Shown here piece after piece: positions 16,454-23,924 of a DNA stretch of 39,326 bases. The translations under genes were made by a program, and so were the position numbers. The number at the start of each line of letters is the position of its first letter. Position 1 is the stretch's first letter. The notes under the pieces are model-generated. The model ran no database searches, was not told the origin of the DNA, and saw only the letters and a program-made list of their open reading frames with translations. The stretch comes from Pseudonocardia sp. (GTDB lineage: Bacteria; Actinomycetota; Actinomycetes; Mycobacteriales; Pseudonocardiaceae): positions 1-39,326 of the forward strand of contig JAOZVV010000120.1 in NCBI GenBank assembly GCA_025869365.1. Reading direction: 5' to 3'.

Positions 16454-16528
16454 GTGAACTGGCCGCTGACCCGACGCCGCACGGTGGATCTGTGCCGTGT
16501 CGCCGGCTGCCTGTGTCGGCCCTGCTGA
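16454..16528 (+). CDS. cysteine-rich regulatory leader peptide
   Basis: GTG 16454 opens a 24-codon frame ending VDLCRVAGCLCRPC, with four cysteine codons in the last eleven. Basic residues precede them (LTRRRTVDLCR). It is of the actinobacterial Cys-rich leader type known from the same operon in mycobacteria (Ms5788A-like), where scarcity of charged Cys-tRNA stalls ribosomes in the leader and changes expression of downstream sulfur genes. Translation probably starts at the 5' end of the mRNA. It lies 35 bp before the DUF4395 start. The peptide itself likely has no function beyond sensing. Confidence 0.85.
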   Translation: MNWPLTRRRTVDLCRVAGCLCRPC

Positions 16529-16563
16529 TCCGGAGCCCGTCCGTTCCAGCCAGGAGACGCACC

Positions 16564-17058
16564 ATGTCCGATCCCGATCCGGGGTCAACCCCGCCAGGCA
16601 CACCGCTGCCCACCGGTACCCCGCTGTCCGTGGACACCGAGGCGCCCGTCGACCCGCGAGGGGTGCGCTTCAACGCCGCCGTCACCGCGGTCGTCCTCGT
16701 CCTGGTGCTCGTCAGCGGCAGCGGCTGGCTCGTCGCCGCCCAGGCGGTCGTGTTCGGACTCGGGGCGTTCGTCGGGCTGCGGTACGCGCCGTACTCGGTG
16801 CTGTACCGGGCGCTGGTCGCCCCGCGACTGGGCCGTCCGACGGAGCTCGAGGAGGCCGCGCCGGTCCGCTTCTCGCAGACCGTCGGGTTCGTCTTCGCCG
16901 TGATCGCCGCCGTCGGGTACCTGAGCGGTCTCACGGCCCTGGGCGTCGTCGCCGCCGCGTTCGCGCTGGCCGCGGCGTTCCTCAATGCGGCCTTCGGCTT
17001 CTGCCTGGGCTGCGAGATGTACGCGCTCCTGCACCGCGGCCGCGCCGCGCGCGCCTGA
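16564..17058 (+). CDS. DUF4395 membrane protein
   Basis: Integral membrane protein of 164 residues with an N-terminal Pro/Thr-rich tail (~1-35) and four predicted helices (about 42-72, 95-120 and onward). The family signature FGFCLGCEMY near the C terminus has a CxxCE pair that could be redox-active or bind sulfur or metal. ATG 16564 follows AGGAG by seven bases. It is the first structural gene after the Cys leader peptide and precedes the sulfurtransferase cysA, a linkage kept across actinobacteria. That suggests transport or membrane handling of a sulfur species, but no biochemical function is established to my knowledge. Confidence 0.88.
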   Translation: MSDPDPGSTPPGTPLPTGTPLSVDTEAPVDPRGVRFNAAVTAVVLVLVLVSGSGWLVAAQAVVFGLGAFVGLRYAPYSVLYRALVAPRLGRPTELEEAAPVRFSQTVGFVFAVIAAVGYLSGLTALGVVAAAFALAAAFLNAAFGFCLGCEMYALLHRGRAARA

Positions 17059-17119
17059 GCCACTCTCGAACCTCACGCCACCCCGTACCACCACCCTCAA
17101 CACTGCTGGGAGCATGCAC

Positions 17120-17968
17120 ATGAGCCGCGACGACGTCCTGGTCACCGCCGACTGGGCGGAGAAGAACCTGGGCACCGAGGGGATCGTGTTCCTCGAGGTC
17201 GACGAGGACACCGCCGCCTACGACGGCGGCCACCTCCCGGGGGCCGTCAAGGTCAACTGGACCACCGAGCTGCAGGACCCGGTCCGCCGCGACATCGTCA
17301 CCAAGGAGCAGTTCTCGGAGCTGCTGTCCGCCAAGGGCGTCGGGAACGACGACCAGGTGATCCTCTACGGCGGCAACAACAACTGGTTCGCGGCGTACGC
17401 GTACTGGGAGTTCAAGCTCTACGGGCACACCAACGTGAAGCTGCTCGACGGCGGCCGCAAGAAGTGGGAGCTCGACGGGCGTCCCCTGACCACGGACGTG
17501 GTCGAGCCCAAGCCCACCACCTACACCGCCGCCAAGGACGCCGACAACTCGATCCGGGCCTTCCGGGACGAGGTCGTGGACGCGATCGACGTGAAGAACC
17601 TGGTCGACGTCCGCTCGCCCGACGAGTTCTCCGGCAAGATCCTCGCGCCGGCGCACCTGCCGCAGGAGCAGTCGCAGCGTCCGGGCCACATCCCGTCCGC
17701 GATCAACATCCCGTGGTCCAAGGCGGCCAACGAGGACGGCACCTTCCGGTCCGACGAGGAGCTGAGCGCGCTCTACGGCGAGGCCGGCTTCGAGGCGGAC
17801 AAGGCGACCATCGCCTACTGCCGCATCGGCGAGCGCTCCAGCCACACCTGGGTCGTGCTGCACGAGCTGCTGGGGCACAGCGACGTCAAGAACTACGACG
17901 GCAGCTGGACCGAGTACGGCTCGCTCATCGGCGTGCCGATCGAGCTGGGCGCCGGGGTGAAGGCCTGA
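17120..17968 (+). CDS. cysA: thiosulfate sulfurtransferase (rhodanese) CysA/SseA type
   Basis: Two-domain rhodanese that moves sulfane sulfur from thiosulfate to an acceptor such as cyanide or a thiol. ATG 17120, seven bases after GGGAG, is preferred over ATG 17114; the protein has 282 residues. The inactive N-terminal rhodanese domain (~1-135) is followed by the catalytic one (~150-282). The active-site loop is YCRIGERSSHTWVVLHELLG with the nucleophilic cysteine, and VDVRSPDEFSGKI precedes it. It is nearly the length of mycobacterial CysA2 (277). The stop overlaps the sseC start by one base (TGATG), implying coupled translation under the cysteine leader peptide. Confidence 0.96.
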   Translation: MSRDDVLVTADWAEKNLGTEGIVFLEVDEDTAAYDGGHLPGAVKVNWTTELQDPVRRDIVTKEQFSELLSAKGVGNDDQVILYGGNNNWFAAYAYWEFKLYGHTNVKLLDGGRKKWELDGRPLTTDVVEPKPTTYTAAKDADNSIRAFRDEVVDAIDVKNLVDVRSPDEFSGKILAPAHLPQEQSQRPGHIPSAINIPWSKAANEDGTFRSDEELSALYGEAGFEADKATIAYCRIGERSSHTWVVLHELLGHSDVKNYDGSWTEYGSLIGVPIELGAGVKA

Positions 17969-18267
17969 TGTGCGGCGCGCCTGACCAGGCCGTGGCGCTC
18001 CCGCCCGGCACCGACCTGAGCAAGGAGACCGTCCTCGCGGGCCGCGTCGTGGCCTCGGGGCAGCCCGTCGGCGGGGCCTTCGTGCGCCTGCTCGACGGGA
18101 CCGGCGAGTTCACCGCGGAGGTCGTCTCGTCGGCCACCGGGGACTACCGGTTCTTCGCCGCACCCGGCACCTGGACCGTGCGGGCGCTGTCGCGCTCGGG
18201 CAACGGCGAGGCCGTGCTGAACGTGGACGGTCCCGGCCTGCACCAGGCCGAGGTCGCCGTCGCCTGA
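17968..18267 (+). CDS. sseC: SseC-like DUF1416 protein
   Basis: Small 99-residue protein that accompanies CysA-type sulfurtransferases in actinobacteria. It starts MCGAPDQAVALPPGTDLSKE and then forms a beta-sandwich-like DUF1416 domain (VLAGRVVASGQPVGGAFVRLLD; YRFFAAPGTWTVRALS). The invariant cysteine at position 2-3 could accept sulfur, but the function is unproven. Its ATG overlaps the cysA stop. A strong hairpin follows, ending the leader-DUF4395-cysA-sseC operon. Confidence 0.92.
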   Translation: MCGAPDQAVALPPGTDLSKETVLAGRVVASGQPVGGAFVRLLDGTGEFTAEVVSSATGDYRFFAAPGTWTVRALSRSGNGEAVLNVDGPGLHQAEVAVA

Positions 18268-18288
18268 CGGCACCGCAGCACACCGAGT

Positions 18289-18320
18289 CGCCGCCCCCGC
18301 CGATCCCGGCGGGGGCGGCG
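18289..18320 (+). terminator. strong hairpin terminator after sseC
   Basis: Perfect 14-bp stem, arms 18289-18302 and 18307-18320, with a 4-base loop, 22 bases after the sseC stop. The very GC-rich stem without a U tract is typical of actinobacterial terminators. Confidence 0.8.
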
Positions 18321-18409
18321 TCGTCGTCCGGGCGGTCCGCGTCTCCCTTCCGGGCTCGCCGGTCCGGACGCCCCACCCGGCACGATCGGCCCGCCCGGCA
18401 CACCGCGAC

Positions 18410-18415
18410 TAAGCT
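18410..18415 (+). promoter_or_regulatory. -10 box of the small membrane protein/nitrobindin pair
   Basis: TAAGCT (18410-18415) is eight bases before GTG 18424 and no ribosome site lies between, suggesting a leaderless message. Confidence 0.4.
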
Positions 18416-18423
18416 CCGCGGCC

Positions 18424-18588
18424 GTGCACTGGTTCTTCACCGGACTGCTGATCGCCGCGAGCACCGGAACGGTCGCCTTCACCGGGCTTCTGCTGCGCCG
18501 GCTCTTCACCACCGCCCCCGAGGCGGCAGCGACGCTCACCGCGTCGCTCGCCGCTCCCGCTCCGTCCGACGAGGAGCCCACGACGTGA
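18424..18588 (+). CDS. 54-residue single-span membrane protein
   Basis: GTG 18424 opens 54 codons: one transmembrane helix (residues ~3-24, WFFTGLLIAASTGTVAFTGL) then a basic turn (LLRRLF) and an Ala/Pro/Thr-rich tail ending DEEPTT. The TGA overlaps the next gene's GTG as GTGA. A -10 box just before the start and tight coupling to the nitrobindin gene argue that it is real. No family is recognised; it might localise or partner the nitrobindin-like protein. Confidence 0.6.
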   Translation: MHWFFTGLLIAASTGTVAFTGLLLRRLFTTAPEAAATLTASLAAPAPSDEEPTT

Positions 18589-19232
18589 CCGATCCCGACC
18601 AGAACGCCGACGAGACCGACCAGAGCGGCCTCTCCACCATCTCCGGCCCCGCCAACGCGGCGCCGGACTCCGCGCAGCGCAACCGTCCCCAGTGGGACGA
18701 CCTGCCGGTCCCCGACGACACGGCGAACCTCCGCCTGGGCCCGGACCTGCACGAACAGTGCCTCGGGCTGCTCCCGCTGATCGGCGTCTGGCGCGGCACC
18801 GGCGAGATCGTCTATCCCACGATCGACGGCCCGTACTCCTACGGCCAGCAGCTGGTCTTCGCCCACGACGGGCGCCCCTTCGTCTCCTACGAGTCCCGTG
18901 CGTGGCTGCTGAACCCCGACGGCACCGTGCTCCGCCCGGCCGCCCGGGAGACGGGCTTCTGGCGCCCGCAGCCGGACGGCTCGCTCGAGGTCCTGATCGC
19001 CCACGCCACCGGGATCATCGAGGCCTGGTTCGGCGATCGCGGGGACATGCGCTCCTGGCAGATCGAGACCGACGCCGTGGTCCGCACCCCGAGCGCGAAG
19101 GACGTCGTCGCGGCGAAGCGGCTCTACGGCCTGGTGAACCAGGGCGATCTCGCCTATGTCGACGAGCGGGCGATGATGGGCCAGGAGATGCAGCCGCACA
19201 TGTCCGCGCTGCTGCACCGCGTCGCGGGCTGA
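18585..19232 (+). CDS. nitrobindin-like (FABP-like beta-barrel) heme protein
   Basis: A 10-stranded beta-barrel family (THAP4/nitrobindin; M. tuberculosis Rv0813c and Rv2717c) that binds ferric heme b and reacts with NO or peroxynitrite. The 215-residue protein has a disordered acidic N terminus (~1-55) and then the family signature GVWRGTGEIVYPTIDGPYSYGQQLVF (~66-90). Other landmarks are SYESRAWLLNPDGTVLRPAARETGFWRPQPDG and the C-terminal HMSALLHRV, where the proximal histidine is expected. It starts at GTG 18585, overlapping the small membrane ORF. Heme binding is inferred from the family; some members may bind other ligands. Confidence 0.9.
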   Translation: MTDPDQNADETDQSGLSTISGPANAAPDSAQRNRPQWDDLPVPDDTANLRLGPDLHEQCLGLLPLIGVWRGTGEIVYPTIDGPYSYGQQLVFAHDGRPFVSYESRAWLLNPDGTVLRPAARETGFWRPQPDGSLEVLIAHATGIIEAWFGDRGDMRSWQIETDAVVRTPSAKDVVAAKRLYGLVNQGDLAYVDERAMMGQEMQPHMSALLHRVAG

Positions 19233-19234
19233 GC

Positions 19235-19255
19235 CGGGCGGGTCCGGCCCGCCCG
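19235..19255. terminator. GC-rich hairpin between convergent genes
   Basis: Eight-bp stem (19235-19242 with 19248-19255) and 5-base loop immediately after the nitrobindin stop and before the stop of the opposing gene. It probably acts in both directions; the stem is short, so confidence is modest. Confidence 0.45.
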
Positions 19256-19263
19256 TCCGGCAC

Positions 19264-20769
19264 TCACCGGGCCGGGCGGGCCCCGGACCGTGTCTCCGCG
19301 CCGTCCTCGGTGGCGGCCGCGGAGTCGGGGGCCGGGGCGAGGGTCCGGCCGAGCATCCTCGCGACGTCGCAGGCGGGCAGGTTCGCGAGCCTCGCGACCT
19401 GGTCGATGCTCAGGCCGGAGTCCAGCAGCCGCCGCAGGACCGCACCGAGGGCCGCCTGCTCCCGGCGGACGGCCTCGGTGAGCCGCTCGAGCTCGCCGTG
19501 GCGGCTGTCCAGGTCCACGGTCGCGTCGACGGCCTGCTCCGGATCCGTGAGCAGGACCTCGAGGAGCCGGTCCCGCACGGCGGCGTGCTGCTCCGCCGGA
19601 CCGTGTGCTCCGCCGGACTCGTCCGCGTCGTCGGGGCCGGGGTGGGGCAGCACCTCCGCCGAGCCGGTGGCCGGTGGGGTCTCCGGTGTGGACGTGACGG
19701 CGGCCGTGGTGGGCGCGCCGGAGGTGGGCGGCATCGGCATCCGGGTGAACCGGATGGTGCCGCCCTTCGCTGCCGCCGCACGCACCGCGAGAGCCTGCTG
19801 GAGCGCCTGGGCGACCGCGCGGGTGGATCCGGGCTCGGGATCGCCCGTCGGGGCCGCAGCGGCGTTCTCCCGGGCCGCGGCGAAGGCGGCCGCGGTGCCG
19901 CTGCCCGGTCCTCGCGGGCTCCCGGGATCGCCCGGCGCGACGGGCCCGCTGCTCTCCCGGGGGAGCCGGGCGAGGCCGGCCAGGAGGGCGGGGTCCGGAC
20001 GTTCGTCCGCGGGAGCGACGACATCGGGGTCGGTCCGGACGGCGTCGGCCGGGCCGCCGGCGTCCGGGCCCCTGGTTTCCGGGCCCCTGGTATCCGGGCC
20101 GCCGGTGTCCGGGTCGCTGGCGGCGTCGGGCACGGCGGTCTCGGGGCCGGTGTCCTCCGGCCCGGTGACGCCCGCCGCGGACGTCACCGGGGTCGTCCGT
20201 ACCGGCGTGCTCGTGATCGGTCGGGGGACGGCCGCCATGGCCGCGACGATCGGCGGGGCGACGATCCTGACCGGCGCCCGGGTGGCCGGCGTCGCGCGCG
20301 GGGGCTCGGCGACGACGGGAGTGCCGGGCTGGTCCTGGCCGGGATCCGTCGCCGCGTCCTCAGTGGTCTCTCCGGTGTGGACGGTGCCGACGGGTGCCGA
20401 GGGTCGCATCGGCGGCGGGGACGGGCGCGCCTCCCGCGCCGCGACCGCCTCGGCCACGGTGGGCCGCCGGGGCTCCGACCGCTCGGCTGCGGGCGGGCCG
20501 AGCGGAACGGGGTCCGGGGCCGGACGGGGTGTGGGGGAAGGAACGGGCCGCGCCGGGACCCGGTCGGCCGGGTCACCGCCCGTGCGCTCCGCTCGCCCGT
20601 GCGCGACCTCGCCGGTCCAGTCCGCGTGCGTGATCTCCTGATCGGGAGCGGCGGGGCGTGCCGACCGCTTCGCCACCACCCGGACGACCACCACGAACAA
20701 CGCGATGATCAGCGCGACCGCACCTGCGCCCAGCGGGACCAGCACGTCCGACGAGATCGTTCCCTGCAT
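19264..20769 (-). CDS. membrane-anchored low-complexity protein of unknown function
   Basis: From ATG 20769 the protein has 501 residues. A single transmembrane helix (~11-31, VPLGAGAVALIIALFVVVVRVVA) is followed by a basic stop-transfer stretch. About 300 residues of Pro/Ala/Gly/Thr-rich disordered sequence then include a 5-residue tandem repeat (PDTGG/PDTRG/PETRG). The C-terminal ~100 residues are ordered: helices VRDRLLEVLLTDPEQAVDATVDLDSRHGELERLTEAVRREQAAL, then SIDQVARLANLPACDVARMLGRTL, which resembles a helix-turn-helix. I know no named family. It is followed upstream by the DivIVA-domain gene on the same strand, 45 bp away, so a role at the membrane or pole is possible. The upstream start at 20799 is less likely. 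Confidence 0.75.
   Translation of the reverse strand: MQGTISSDVLVPLGAGAVALIIALFVVVVRVVAKRSARPAAPDQEITHADWTGEVAHGRAERTGGDPADRVPARPVPSPTPRPAPDPVPLGPPAAERSEPRRPTVAEAVAAREARPSPPPMRPSAPVGTVHTGETTEDAATDPGQDQPGTPVVAEPPRATPATRAPVRIVAPPIVAAMAAVPRPITSTPVRTTPVTSAAGVTGPEDTGPETAVPDAASDPDTGGPDTRGPETRGPDAGGPADAVRTDPDVVAPADERPDPALLAGLARLPRESSGPVAPGDPGSPRGPGSGTAAAFAAARENAAAAPTGDPEPGSTRAVAQALQQALAVRAAAAKGGTIRFTRMPMPPTSGAPTTAAVTSTPETPPATGSAEVLPHPGPDDADESGGAHGPAEQHAAVRDRLLEVLLTDPEQAVDATVDLDSRHGELERLTEAVRREQAALGAVLRRLLDSGLSIDQVARLANLPACDVARMLGRTLAPAPDSAAATEDGAETRSGARPAR
20048..20122. repeat. five 15-bp tandem repeats within the low-complexity gene
   Basis: Five 15-bp units (20048, 20063, 20078, 20093, 20108), consensus TCCGGGCCCCTGGTN on the plus strand, are nearly identical in the middle copies. 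On the coding strand they encode pentapeptides of the P(D/E)(T/A)(R/G)G type. Such arrays usually vary in copy number between strains. Confidence 0.85.
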
Positions 20770-20814
20770 GGCAGCGCACCGTACGCCGATCCCGGTCACG
20801 GTGAGCAGCCGAGA

Positions 20815-22140
20815 TCAACCGGAGCGTGACCCCGAGGTCGAGCGGTCCGGGTGGGTCTGCTCCGCGCCGCGGCCGTTGTGGCCGTGGTTCCCGGCGCCCT
20901 TGGCCGGGCCGCCGCGCTCAGCGGGGCCGCCGTCCTTCTGCGCCGCCTCCGACCCGTCTGACCTCGAATTCTTCGAGGAACCACCGCTCGGCGGGGGCGG
21001 CGGGGTGGGGCGCACGGCACGGACGGCGACGGTCTGCTCGGCGGCCGTGTCGGGCCGCTCCTTGTCCTCGGCCGGCCGGCGGACGGGCATCAGACCGGTC
21101 TTGTCGGCGTCCGAGGGCTCGCCGGACGGGGCCGCGTTTTCAGCCGATCCGGTGTCCCCTGCTCGCTTGAGCACGGGCACCACGGTGGTGCGCTCGGCGG
21201 TGTCCGGCCTCGGTTCCGGCGCGCCGTCCCGAGCCGACTGCTCCCGGGCCGACTGCTCCCGGGCGGGCTTCTCCCCGGCCGATTTCTCCTGGGCCGCCCT
21301 CTCGCGGGCGTTCTCGCGGGCGGCCTTGTCCCGGGCCCCGGGCAGGGGAACCGCGGTGGTGTGTTCCTCCGCAGGCCGGCCGGGCTCGTCGGTGGCCCGG
21401 AACAGGTCCCCTCCGCGATCGGCGTCGGCCCGCGCCGGCTCCGGTGGCCGGACCCGCATCGCGGTGGTCCGGTCCTGCTCGGCCTCGTGCGCCCCCGGGC
21501 CCGGCGTACCGGCGACCGGCTTCCCGGATCCCGCGTGCGCACCCGGCAACGGCTGTGCCGCGGCTCCCGGCTCGGCGGGCGCCGGCGCGACGCGCGGGGC
21601 GGGGCGCTGGACGCGGGGCGGCTGGGCGACGAACTGCGCCGTGGGCGCGGAGAGGAGACCCTCGAGCTGGCCCCGCATCCGCGTGAGCTCCGCGACGACC
21701 TCGTCCCGCTGCCGGAGGATGTCCGCCAGCTCGGCCCTCGCCGACTCGTTGTCGTGCCGGGCGGCGGCGCGGGCGGCCTCGACCTCGCGCTGGGCCGCGA
21801 CGCGTGCCGCGCCCCGGATCTCCTCGGCCTCCTCCTCCGCCGCCTGCAGGATGCTCTGCATGCGGTCGGTGAAGGACCCGATCATGTCCGGTGAGCCCGC
21901 GGGTGCCGGCACGGCGCCGGGCCTGGGCCGGGGCGTCGGCCGCGGCCGGTCCTGCGGCACGCCCTGCAGCCCGACGGCGGGGAACGGCTGGCTGCGGGCC
22001 GCGTCGAGGTCCGCGCGCATCCGCCCCAGCACCCGTTGCAGCCGTGCCACGTGCTCGTCGACCTGCCTGCGGTCGTAGCCGCGGAGCACGACGTCGAACC
22101 GCGGGGCACCGAGCGGGCGGTCTCCCCCGTCAGCGGTCAT
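20815..22140 (-). CDS. DivIVA-domain coiled-coil protein
   Basis: Cytoplasmic protein of 441 residues from ATG 22140, eight bases after GGAGG. The N terminus (~12-45, APRFDVVLRGYDRRQVDEHVARLQRVLGRM) is the DivIVA membrane-curvature domain, as in Wag31/DivIVA and the related polar-growth proteins. After a Pro-rich linker there is a long coiled coil (~90-170, SILQAAEEEAEEIRGAARVAAQ ... ILRQRDEVVAELTRMRGQLEGLL). The rest is disordered and charged, with a tandem pentapeptide region (AREQSAREQSAR). It is not the main wag31 gene, which is normally next to ftsZ/sepF, but a paralogue likely to act at poles or septa. It is read just before the membrane-anchored protein at 19264. Confidence 0.85.
   Translation of the reverse strand: MTADGGDRPLGAPRFDVVLRGYDRRQVDEHVARLQRVLGRMRADLDAARSQPFPAVGLQGVPQDRPRPTPRPRPGAVPAPAGSPDMIGSFTDRMQSILQAAEEEAEEIRGAARVAAQREVEAARAAARHDNESARAELADILRQRDEVVAELTRMRGQLEGLLSAPTAQFVAQPPRVQRPAPRVAPAPAEPGAAAQPLPGAHAGSGKPVAGTPGPGAHEAEQDRTTAMRVRPPEPARADADRGGDLFRATDEPGRPAEEHTTAVPLPGARDKAARENARERAAQEKSAGEKPAREQSAREQSARDGAPEPRPDTAERTTVVPVLKRAGDTGSAENAAPSGEPSDADKTGLMPVRRPAEDKERPDTAAEQTVAVRAVRPTPPPPPSGGSSKNSRSDGSEAAQKDGGPAERGGPAKGAGNHGHNGRGAEQTHPDRSTSGSRSG
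21233..21307. repeat. 15-bp tandem repeats in the DivIVA-domain gene
   Basis: Units begin at 21233, 21248, 21263, 21278 and 21293; the first two (GCCGACTGCTCCCGG) are identical and the rest are diverged. On the coding strand they give the charged pentapeptides (A)REQS/(A)GEKP-like in the disordered tail. A sixth, 12-bp partial unit may follow. Confidence 0.8.
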
Positions 22141-22348
22141 GACCCGTGCCTCCACATGCCGTCCCACACGTCCATCTCGCCTACGGTAGGGAGATCGGCG
22201 CTCGTCATCCGTGCTTTCACTCTAACGGAGCACGACGCCCCGGGCCGAATCGACGATCAGCTGCCGGGTACCCACCAGCGGGTTCGGTTCCGGCCCTCGA
22301 CCGGTGCCGGCCCCTCGCCGCGGCCGACCGTCCCGCGCCCCACACGCC

Positions 22349-22354
22349 TACCAT
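22349..22354 (+). promoter_or_regulatory. -10 box of the fur-ygfZ operon
   Basis: TACCAT (22349-22354) stands seven bases before the GTG of the Fur-family gene with no ribosome site between, suggesting a leaderless mRNA. The 208-bp stretch upstream, to the DivIVA-domain gene, shows no gene. Confidence 0.5.
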
Positions 22355-22361
22355 CGGTGGG

Positions 22362-22814
22362 GTGGACACGTCGCTGAAGAGCACCCTGCACAAGCGAGGC
22401 CTGCGGATGACCCCGCAGCGACAGCTGGTGCTCGACGCGGTGCGCGACCTCGGACACGCCACCCCCGAGCAGATCTGCACGAAGGTGCAGGCTGCGGCGC
22501 CCGCGGTGAACATCACCACCGTCTACCGGACACTCGATCTCCTCGAGGAGCTCGGCCTGGTGCGGCACACCCATCTGGGGCACGGTGCACCCAGCTACTC
22601 GGAGCGCGAACACCAGCACGTCCATCTCGTGTGCCACCGCTGCGGCGAGGTCACCGAGGCGCCGACGGACCTGATGGACCAGTTGGCGGACCAGCTGCGC
22701 GCCTCGTCATCGTTCGAGCTCGATGTGACACACGTCGCCCTCTCGGGCCGCTGCACCAGCTGCCTCGAGCGGGACGACGAGACAGCGGAGAACGACATGG
22801 AGGAGAAGGCGTGA
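22362..22814 (+). CDS. Fur-family metalloregulator, Nur-like
   Basis: Metal-dependent repressor, 150 residues from GTG 22362. The winged-helix DNA-binding half (1-83) contains RGLRMTPQRQLVLDAV and VNITTVYRTLDLLEELGLV. The dimerisation half has HQHVHLVCHRCGEV and a second CxxC (C131, C134), which with C91 and C94 form a structural zinc site. The segment RHTHLGHGAPSY (H69, H71) and H124 correspond, as far as I can align by eye, to the nickel-site histidines of Streptomyces Nur (H70, H72, H126), so nickel sensing is the best guess. Zinc (Zur) or iron sensing is not excluded. No nickel transporter or SOD gene is in the window. It overlaps ygfZ by four bases (GTGA). Confidence 0.92.
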   Translation: MDTSLKSTLHKRGLRMTPQRQLVLDAVRDLGHATPEQICTKVQAAAPAVNITTVYRTLDLLEELGLVRHTHLGHGAPSYSEREHQHVHLVCHRCGEVTEAPTDLMDQLADQLRASSSFELDVTHVALSGRCTSCLERDDETAENDMEEKA

Positions 22815-23911
22815 CCGTCCCCGGTTACACGGACCCCGAGACCACCGCCCGGCCCGGTCCCGACGACGCCGTCCCCGCCCACCGCGGGGACCCGTTCGCC
22901 GAGCAGCGGGCGATGGCGCGGTCCGCCGCCGTCGTCGACCGCAGCCACCGCGGCGTGATCGCCGTGCCCGGCGAGGACCGGTTGAGCTGGCTGCACCTGA
23001 TCCTGACGCAGCACGTCAGCGAGCTGCCGGCGGACGCCGGTAGCGAGACGCTCGTCCTGGACATCAACGGGCGCGTGCTGCACCACGCCGTGCTCTCCCA
23101 CGTCGGGGACACGGTCTGGCTGGACACCGAGCCCGGCGAGCTGCCCCCGCTGCTCGAGTACCTGGAGAAGATGCGGTTCTGGTCGAAGGTCGAGCCGCGG
23201 GACGCGAGCGACGAGCTCGCCGTCCTGTCCGTCGTCGGCCCGGACACCCCCGCCGTGCTGGCCGCCGCCGGCGCCCCCGTCCCGGACGGTCCGTACGCCA
23301 GCCGCGCGCTGGACGGCGGCGGCATCGTCCGGCGGATGCCCTGGCCCGGCGTGGACGCCGCGGACCTGCTGGTGCCCCGCGCGGAGAAGGAGGCGTGGTT
23401 CACCCGGCTCACCGAGGCGGGCGCGCGCGCCGCCGGCACGATGGCGTTCGAGGCGTTCCGGGTGGACGCGCTACGCCCCCGCCTGGCCGCGGACACCGAC
23501 GACCGGACGATCCCCCACGAGGTGGGCTGGATCGGCTCGGCCGTGCACCTGACGAAGGGCTGCTACCGCGGGCAGGAGACGGTCGCGCGGGTCGCGAACC
23601 TCGGCCGGCCGCCGCGCCGCCTCGTCCTGCTCCATCTCGACGCGGGCGACGAGGAGCTGCCGGTCCCCGGCGATCCGGTCACCCGGGACGGCAAGACCGT
23701 CGGCCGTGTGGGAACAGTCACACTCCACCACGAGAGCGGCGCGGTGGCCCTCGCGCTGGTGAAGCGTTCGGTGCCCCAGGACGCCGAGCTCGTGGCCGGT
23801 ACGGGGGAGCAGGCCTCGCCCGCCACGATCGACCCGGACTCCTACATCCCCGACGACGGCGCCCCGCCCCCCGGCCGCGCCGCGCAGATCCGCGGTGGGC
23901 TCCGCGGCTAG
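22811..23911 (+). CDS. ygfZ: folate-binding YgfZ/GcvT-fold protein
   Basis: YgfZ-family proteins bind tetrahydrofolate and support assembly or repair of certain iron-sulfur enzymes. The 366-residue protein has the GcvT-like fold. The family signature with its conserved cysteine is KGCYRGQETVARVANLGRPPRRLVLLHL (~250-280), and the N-terminal domain contains RGVIAVPGEDRLSWLHLILTQHV and LDINGRVLHHAVL. GTG 22811 overlaps the end of the Fur gene, so both are made together, as is common in actinobacteria. Its linkage to a metal regulator fits an Fe-S or redox role, but that link is inference. Confidence 0.94.
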   Translation: MTVPGYTDPETTARPGPDDAVPAHRGDPFAEQRAMARSAAVVDRSHRGVIAVPGEDRLSWLHLILTQHVSELPADAGSETLVLDINGRVLHHAVLSHVGDTVWLDTEPGELPPLLEYLEKMRFWSKVEPRDASDELAVLSVVGPDTPAVLAAAGAPVPDGPYASRALDGGGIVRRMPWPGVDAADLLVPRAEKEAWFTRLTEAGARAAGTMAFEAFRVDALRPRLAADTDDRTIPHEVGWIGSAVHLTKGCYRGQETVARVANLGRPPRRLVLLHLDAGDEELPVPGDPVTRDGKTVGRVGTVTLHHESGAVALALVKRSVPQDAELVAGTGEQASPATIDPDSYIPDDGAPPPGRAAQIRGGLRG

Positions 23912-23924
23912 CCGGACGGTTCGC

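Noticed and set aside
18692..20641. 649-codon plus-strand frame over nitrobindin and the low-complexity gene
   Set aside because: It starts inside a clear gene in another frame and changes composition where the opposite-strand gene begins; no domain.
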